Source of the DNA: Chitinophagaceae bacterium
GTDB taxonomy: Bacteria; Bacteroidota; Bacteroidia; Chitinophagales; Chitinophagaceae
NCBI GenBank assembly: GCA_003455235.1
Contig: DMRT01000024.1
Span: 1-9,041, forward strand
Direction of reading: 5' to 3'
Length of the DNA stretch: 9,041 bases
Shown piece after piece: positions 5,961 through 9,041 of the stretch. The position numbers and the translations under genes are program-made. How positions within the stretch are numbered: position 1 is the stretch's first letter; each line of letters begins with the position of its first letter. Below the pieces are notes generated by a model, which searched no databases, had not been told where the DNA came from, and saw nothing but the letters and a program-made list of their open reading frames with translations.

Positions 5961-6347
5961 ATGCACAAAAGATTTTTACAAGCGGCTGCCATTACCGGCG
6001 CACTGGCCGTAGCACTCGGCGCATTTGGTGCACATGGATTAAAGAAACTGCTTGATGCAGAATTGCTGCAGGTATTTGAAACGGCGGTTCGCTACCAGTT
6101 TTACCATGTATTTGCGTTGCTGGCAGCCGGGATGCTGTACAAAGAGTTTCCCGGAAAATTCATGAAATGGGCAGGCAATCTTTTCCTTACCGGCATGCTG
6201 TTGTTTTCGGGATCGCTGTACCTGTTGTGCTATGTAAAGTATGCGGGGTTACCGCTTTCATGGATCGGCGCCATAACACCAGTTGGCGGGGTGGCGTTCA
6301 TTGCCGGCTGGCTGTTATTGTTTATGGCTGTGGCAAAAAAGCATTAA
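5961..6347 (+). CDS. DUF423 family small inner-membrane protein
   Basis: This gene encodes 128 residues with four predicted membrane helices at about 5-24, 45-61, 68-92 and 99-124. Family marks are GALAVALGAFGAHGL (13-27), FETAVRYQFYH (39-49) and ITPVGGVAFIAGW near the C-terminus. DUF423 proteins (YgdD in E. coli, YwdK in Bacillus) are widespread, with no established biochemical role. The start is 12 nt after aroK with no Shine-Dalgarno sequence, in keeping with translation of a shared transcript. The 3' end overlaps the convergent kinase gene by 4 nt and no terminator lies between them. Confidence 0.93.
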   Translation: MHKRFLQAAAITGALAVALGAFGAHGLKKLLDAELLQVFETAVRYQFYHVFALLAAGMLYKEFPGKFMKWAGNLFLTGMLLFSGSLYLLCYVKYAGLPLSWIGAITPVGGVAFIAGWLLLFMAVAKKH

Positions 6348-8227
6348 AACTGCTCCACTTTGCGGCGGATGGTAACCAGGGTGCCGTTCCTGTTTTCGAT
6401 ATTGAATTCAATACCCACATCGGCCATTCTTTTTTTCATGTTCTTCAACCCGTTGCCGAACTGGCGCAGCGCATCCAGGTTGATGCCCACACCGTTGTCC
6501 TGGATATAAAGGATCAGTTCGTTGTGTTCCCGTACCAGGGTGATGGTAACTTCGGTGGCTTTGGAATGTTTAAGAATATTATTCAGTGCTTCTTTCACCA
6601 CCAGGAATACATTTCTCCGTATTTCGCCAATCACTTCCACGTTGGGTAAATTATCCGGTATGTCGATGCGGCAGGCGATGCCCGTGTCTTCAAAATATTC
6701 CAGTGCATAACTGCGGATGTAAGCGATCATGTTGCCCAGCGAATCGTTGCTGCTGCTCATGCTCCAGATGATGGCGTTCATCTTGTTGAGCAGTTCGTTG
6801 GCAGAGGAAGATATCTTGTCAATCTCCGGGATAGAATTATCGGTGAGTTTGCTTTTAGCCAGTTCGCTGTACAGGCGGATGGTGGTCATACCGGCGCCCA
6901 GGTCGTCGTGCATATCAGCGCTGATGCGGTTGCGTTCTTCCTGCTGTGCCTTGATCACGGCGATCTGTGTTTCAAATTCTTTCTTTTCAGCTTCCAGCTT
7001 CAGTGCTTCCTGTTCCTTGATGCCGTGAATGAGTTCACGCCGGTTTTTATACGTAATGCCCACCAGGAAGAAAATCAGTTCCAGGATGATGCCGATGTAA
7101 TAATAAAAGAGTGAATTCGACAGCAGGGAACTGAACCGTACATTAAAGATGATCAGCGACAGGGAGATGGTGGAGAAGATCACCAGCATGGCATTACCGG
7201 CGGCCAGGTAATTCAGTAACCTGTCTTTTTGTTTGGCCGCAAAATAAATAAAGAACACCCCGATGCCGAGGATCAGGAATTTCATGATGGTTTCCAGGTA
7301 GAACTGCGGCAGGTAGGTATCGGTAAAAAAATGGAGATAGGAATAAATGCCCAGCAGGAACAGCATGAAATACTCCCCGAAACGAAGCACCCGGTCGGTG
7401 GTTTTGTACATTTCTTTGGTATTGATAAAACTGCGGGTGAAGCTGATGTAAAAAACCACGCCTGTTACCAGCAGGAAAAAGTCGAGGTAGGCGAAATAGA
7501 AACCGGCAAAATCAGTTGTCTTCCTGGCCAGGTACGAATTGAAGAAAATCAGGAAGAACATGCACAGCGAATACAGGGCATTGTAGAGGAACTCGGGTTT
7601 GGGGCCCAGGATGAAATTGGCCAGCATGAACAGGATCATCATCAGCACCACACCACTCAGCACCATGCCGAATATGTGGATGTCGCTGCGGGCAGTAACC
7701 GAATACGACATAAAATCTTCGATGAAGTTCCCGGTGATCATCCGAGGATTGATGCCGTCAAAATCATTCTTCATCGGCTGCAGGCAAAGCAGCACTTCTG
7801 TTTCTTCGCCGGCCGCCATCCGGAGTTTTATATAACCGCTGATCTCATTGTCTGTGAATGCGGGCCCGCCCGGGTTATTGCAGAAGTACATTTTTATACT
7901 CCGGAAATAGGAACCGGGGTAAATATAGGCCGACTGCCCCGTTGCCGAGCGGTTGGCCAGTTTTATCCGGAGATAGAAATGGTAAGGGATCATCTCCGCC
8001 GTGATCTTTCTGCGTTCTTTAAAACCGGTAAGCGGGATGAAATGCTTTTTCAGTATTTCCGGTATACTAAGCGACGAACTGCTGTCGATATACAACTGCG
8101 ATTGGGAAAGCAGGGAACTGTCGCCATCCACCCCTGAAATATCAATGGTCATCGTATCCGGCCGGGCCTGTGCCAGGCAGCAGGCCGTGGTAAAGCAGAA
8201 GAAAAGCAGGGCGGTTACATGTTTCAC
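6344..8227 (-). CDS. 7TMR-DISM sensor histidine kinase (HisKA_3 / NarL-type)
   Basis: This membrane sensor kinase has 627 residues. The start is GTG at 8227: an in-frame TAG lies seven to eight codons upstream, and this start gives a signal peptide ending LAQA (cleavage near 21). Residues about 25-178 are a periplasmic 7TMR-DISMED2-like beta domain, a fold often linked to carbohydrate binding. Seven membrane helices follow at about 183-207, 213-230, 240-263, 283-301, 312-330, 338-361 and 371-393, then a charged coiled-coil linker (395-435). The HisKA_3 dimer/phosphoacceptor segment ERNRISADMHDDLGAGMTTI puts the phosphorylated histidine at H440. The ATPase domain has the N box KEALNNILKHS (545-555), G1 DNGVGIN (577-583) and G2 GNGLKNMKKRM (591-601). 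All catalytic boxes are intact. Partners are usually LuxR-type response regulators; none is encoded here. Ligand unknown. Confidence 0.93.
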   Translation of the reverse strand: MKHVTALLFFCFTTACCLAQARPDTMTIDISGVDGDSSLLSQSQLYIDSSSSLSIPEILKKHFIPLTGFKERRKITAEMIPYHFYLRIKLANRSATGQSAYIYPGSYFRSIKMYFCNNPGGPAFTDNEISGYIKLRMAAGEETEVLLCLQPMKNDFDGINPRMITGNFIEDFMSYSVTARSDIHIFGMVLSGVVLMMILFMLANFILGPKPEFLYNALYSLCMFFLIFFNSYLARKTTDFAGFYFAYLDFFLLVTGVVFYISFTRSFINTKEMYKTTDRVLRFGEYFMLFLLGIYSYLHFFTDTYLPQFYLETIMKFLILGIGVFFIYFAAKQKDRLLNYLAAGNAMLVIFSTISLSLIIFNVRFSSLLSNSLFYYYIGIILELIFFLVGITYKNRRELIHGIKEQEALKLEAEKKEFETQIAVIKAQQEERNRISADMHDDLGAGMTTIRLYSELAKSKLTDNSIPEIDKISSSANELLNKMNAIIWSMSSSNDSLGNMIAYIRSYALEYFEDTGIACRIDIPDNLPNVEVIGEIRRNVFLVVKEALNNILKHSKATEVTITLVREHNELILYIQDNGVGINLDALRQFGNGLKNMKKRMADVGIEFNIENRNGTLVTIRRKVEQF

Positions 8228-8243
8228 CAGCGGATTGTTTTTC

Positions 8244-8251
8244 CAAACCTA
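8244..8251 (-). promoter_or_regulatory. Predicted -7 element of the sensor kinase gene
   Basis: On the minus strand this is TAGGTTTG, an exact TAnnTTTG match. Transcription would start near 8237, leaving a leader of only about 10 nt before the GTG at 8227. No clear TTG -33 element lies at the usual distance. Confidence 0.45.
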
Positions 8252-8276
8252 CATAAATTCAATGATACCTGAAATG

Positions 8277-8292
8277 CCGGTCCTTTTACCGG
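8277..8292. repeat. Short inverted repeat between the divergent kinase and ftsK promoters
   Basis: CCGGT and ACCGG form 5-bp arms around a 6-nt spacer (CCTTTT), followed directly by another CCGG. It sits between the two predicted -7 boxes, in the spot expected for an operator or upstream element. It is short enough to be chance, and no known binding protein is suggested by the sequence. Confidence 0.25.
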
Positions 8293-8314
8293 TTCCGGAA
8301 GCAGGGGTTTTCTA

Positions 8315-8322
8315 TATCTTTG
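8315..8322 (+). promoter_or_regulatory. Predicted -7 element of ftsK, giving a leaderless or nearly leaderless mRNA
   Basis: TATCTTTG matches TAnnTTTG exactly and ends 6 nt before the ftsK ATG at 8329. With the usual distance from this element to the start site, transcription would begin at or within a base or two of the ATG. No ribosome binding site is present, which fits a leaderless transcript. The -33 element is not clear. Confidence 0.5.
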
Positions 8323-8328
8323 TGGCCG

Positions 8329-9041
8329 ATGGCGAATAAACTAAAATCCTCAAAGACAAAACCGGCCGACCCTGAGCAACTGAAACAGGAGAAAGAGGAA
8401 ACGGTGGAGGTAAAACAATTACTGAAGGACGAACGTACGCATAAGATTGCCGGCAGCATCCTGCTGCTTTTTGCTTTTCTTTTCTTTATTGCCTTCACGT
8501 CGTACTTATTTACCTGGGGCGATGACCAGGACAAGTTCAGCTACCGCATGCTGCTGGCCAACGACATCAAGGTGCAGAACCTGCTGGGTACCTTCGGCGC
8601 TTTCATCTCCGAAGTTTTTGTGCGCCATGGATTCGGCATCGCTTCTTACCTCATCTGCAGTACTTTTTTTGTGATCGGGGTGAACCTGTTCTTCGGCAAA
8701 AAAGTATTCTCTGTTGTAAAAAATATTAAATACCTCATCCTCGGCCTTCCGCTCATCAGCGTGGCGGCTGCGGTTGTCTTCCAGGGAAAGGCATTTCCCT
8801 ACGGCGGCGCTGCCGGCGATATGATGCGTGACTGGCTGTACCAGACCATTGGTAAGATCGGCACCATTGCCGTTTTATCGGTGGCCGTTCTCTCTTATGT
8901 GATCTGGCGTTTTAATCCTGTTTTCAAACTGCCTTCCAAAAAAGAAATAAATGCGGACCAGGATACAGAAGCTGAACCGGAAAATATTTCTGAAAAAGTG
9001 GAATGGAAAAACCCTGCAGAGCCGGTGGTTACAACCAGCGG
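8329..9041 (+). CDS. ftsK: DNA translocase FtsK, N-terminal membrane part (3' end outside window)
   Basis: FtsK anchors at the division septum and pumps chromosomal DNA toward the dif site while helping to recruit division proteins. The first 237 residues are visible. They hold a charged cytoplasmic start (1-38), four membrane helices at about 41-62, 101-122, 134-152 and 174-193, and the family marks LLGTFGAFISEVFVRHGFG (85-103) and PYGGAAGDMMRDWL (157-170). An acidic, proline-containing linker then begins (about 203 onward). The RecA-like motor and gamma domain are beyond the window, so the call rests on the FtsK 4TM region. ATG is preferred; an in-frame TTG two codons upstream overlaps the -7 box and is unlikely. 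The gene is divergent from the sensor kinase. Confidence 0.9.
   Translation, partial: MANKLKSSKTKPADPEQLKQEKEETVEVKQLLKDERTHKIAGSILLLFAFLFFIAFTSYLFTWGDDQDKFSYRMLLANDIKVQNLLGTFGAFISEVFVRHGFGIASYLICSTFFVIGVNLFFGKKVFSVVKNIKYLILGLPLISVAAAVVFQGKAFPYGGAAGDMMRDWLYQTIGKIGTIAVLSVAVLSYVIWRFNPVFKLPSKKEINADQDTEAEPENISEKVEWKNPAEPVVTTS

Noticed and set aside
6325..6365. Possible bidirectional terminator between DUF423 and the kinase
   Set aside because: Only 3-bp arms (GCA/TGC) around the shared stop codons; far too weak for an intrinsic terminator.
7229..8137. Plus-strand open frame of 302 codons opposite the sensor kinase
   Set aside because: Antisense to intact kinase domains, rich in His and Gln as expected from reversed membrane-protein codons.

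Overview
The window looks like ordinary chromosomal DNA from a Bacteroidota bacterium, most likely of the Chitinophagaceae or a close relative. Several things point there: the protein families (a large lipoprotein alpha-2-macroglobulin, a carboxypeptidase-like regulatory domain protein next to aroK, a 7TMR-DISM histidine kinase, and an Mrp with a PAELP segment where other Mrp proteins carry CxxC); the scarcity of Shine-Dalgarno sequences; and perfect TAnnTTTG boxes, the Bacteroidota -7 promoter element, in both divergent intergenic regions. The taxonomic call is an inference from family resemblance, not from a marker gene.

Layout. From 1 to 4604 everything reads on the minus strand, in the order mrp, lysA, a small secreted protein, then an alpha-2-macroglobulin lipoprotein that runs off the left edge. 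mrp, lysA and the small gene are tightly spaced (27 and 12 nt) and probably form one transcription unit. The macroglobulin gene follows after 154 nt. From 4605 to 4730 lies a divergent promoter region. From 4731 to 6347 three plus-strand genes follow: a secreted carboxypeptidase-regulatory-like protein, shikimate kinase (aroK) and a DUF423 membrane protein. The last meets, tail to tail, a long minus-strand sensor kinase (6344-8227); their stop codons share one TTAA palindrome. A second divergent promoter region (8228-8328) separates the kinase from ftsK, whose start is in the window and whose motor domain lies beyond the right edge.

How the genes work together. They are mostly housekeeping: amino-acid and aromatic biosynthesis (lysA, aroK), Fe-S cluster or P-loop carrier function (mrp), envelope protection (macroglobulin), signalling (kinase) and chromosome segregation/cell division (ftsK). 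I see no defence island, phage, transposon, CRISPR array, RNA gene or biosynthetic cluster. No intergenic gap exceeds about 155 bases.

The least expected signal is at small scale. Two unrelated gene 3' ends (lysA and aroK) each finish inside a short tract with a 7-nt period, and the repeat encodes the last residues and the stop codon. Also worth a look are a probably leaderless ftsK transcript, the missing CxxC in Mrp, and an uncharacterised two-cysteine secreted protein. I did not find a new multi-gene system here.
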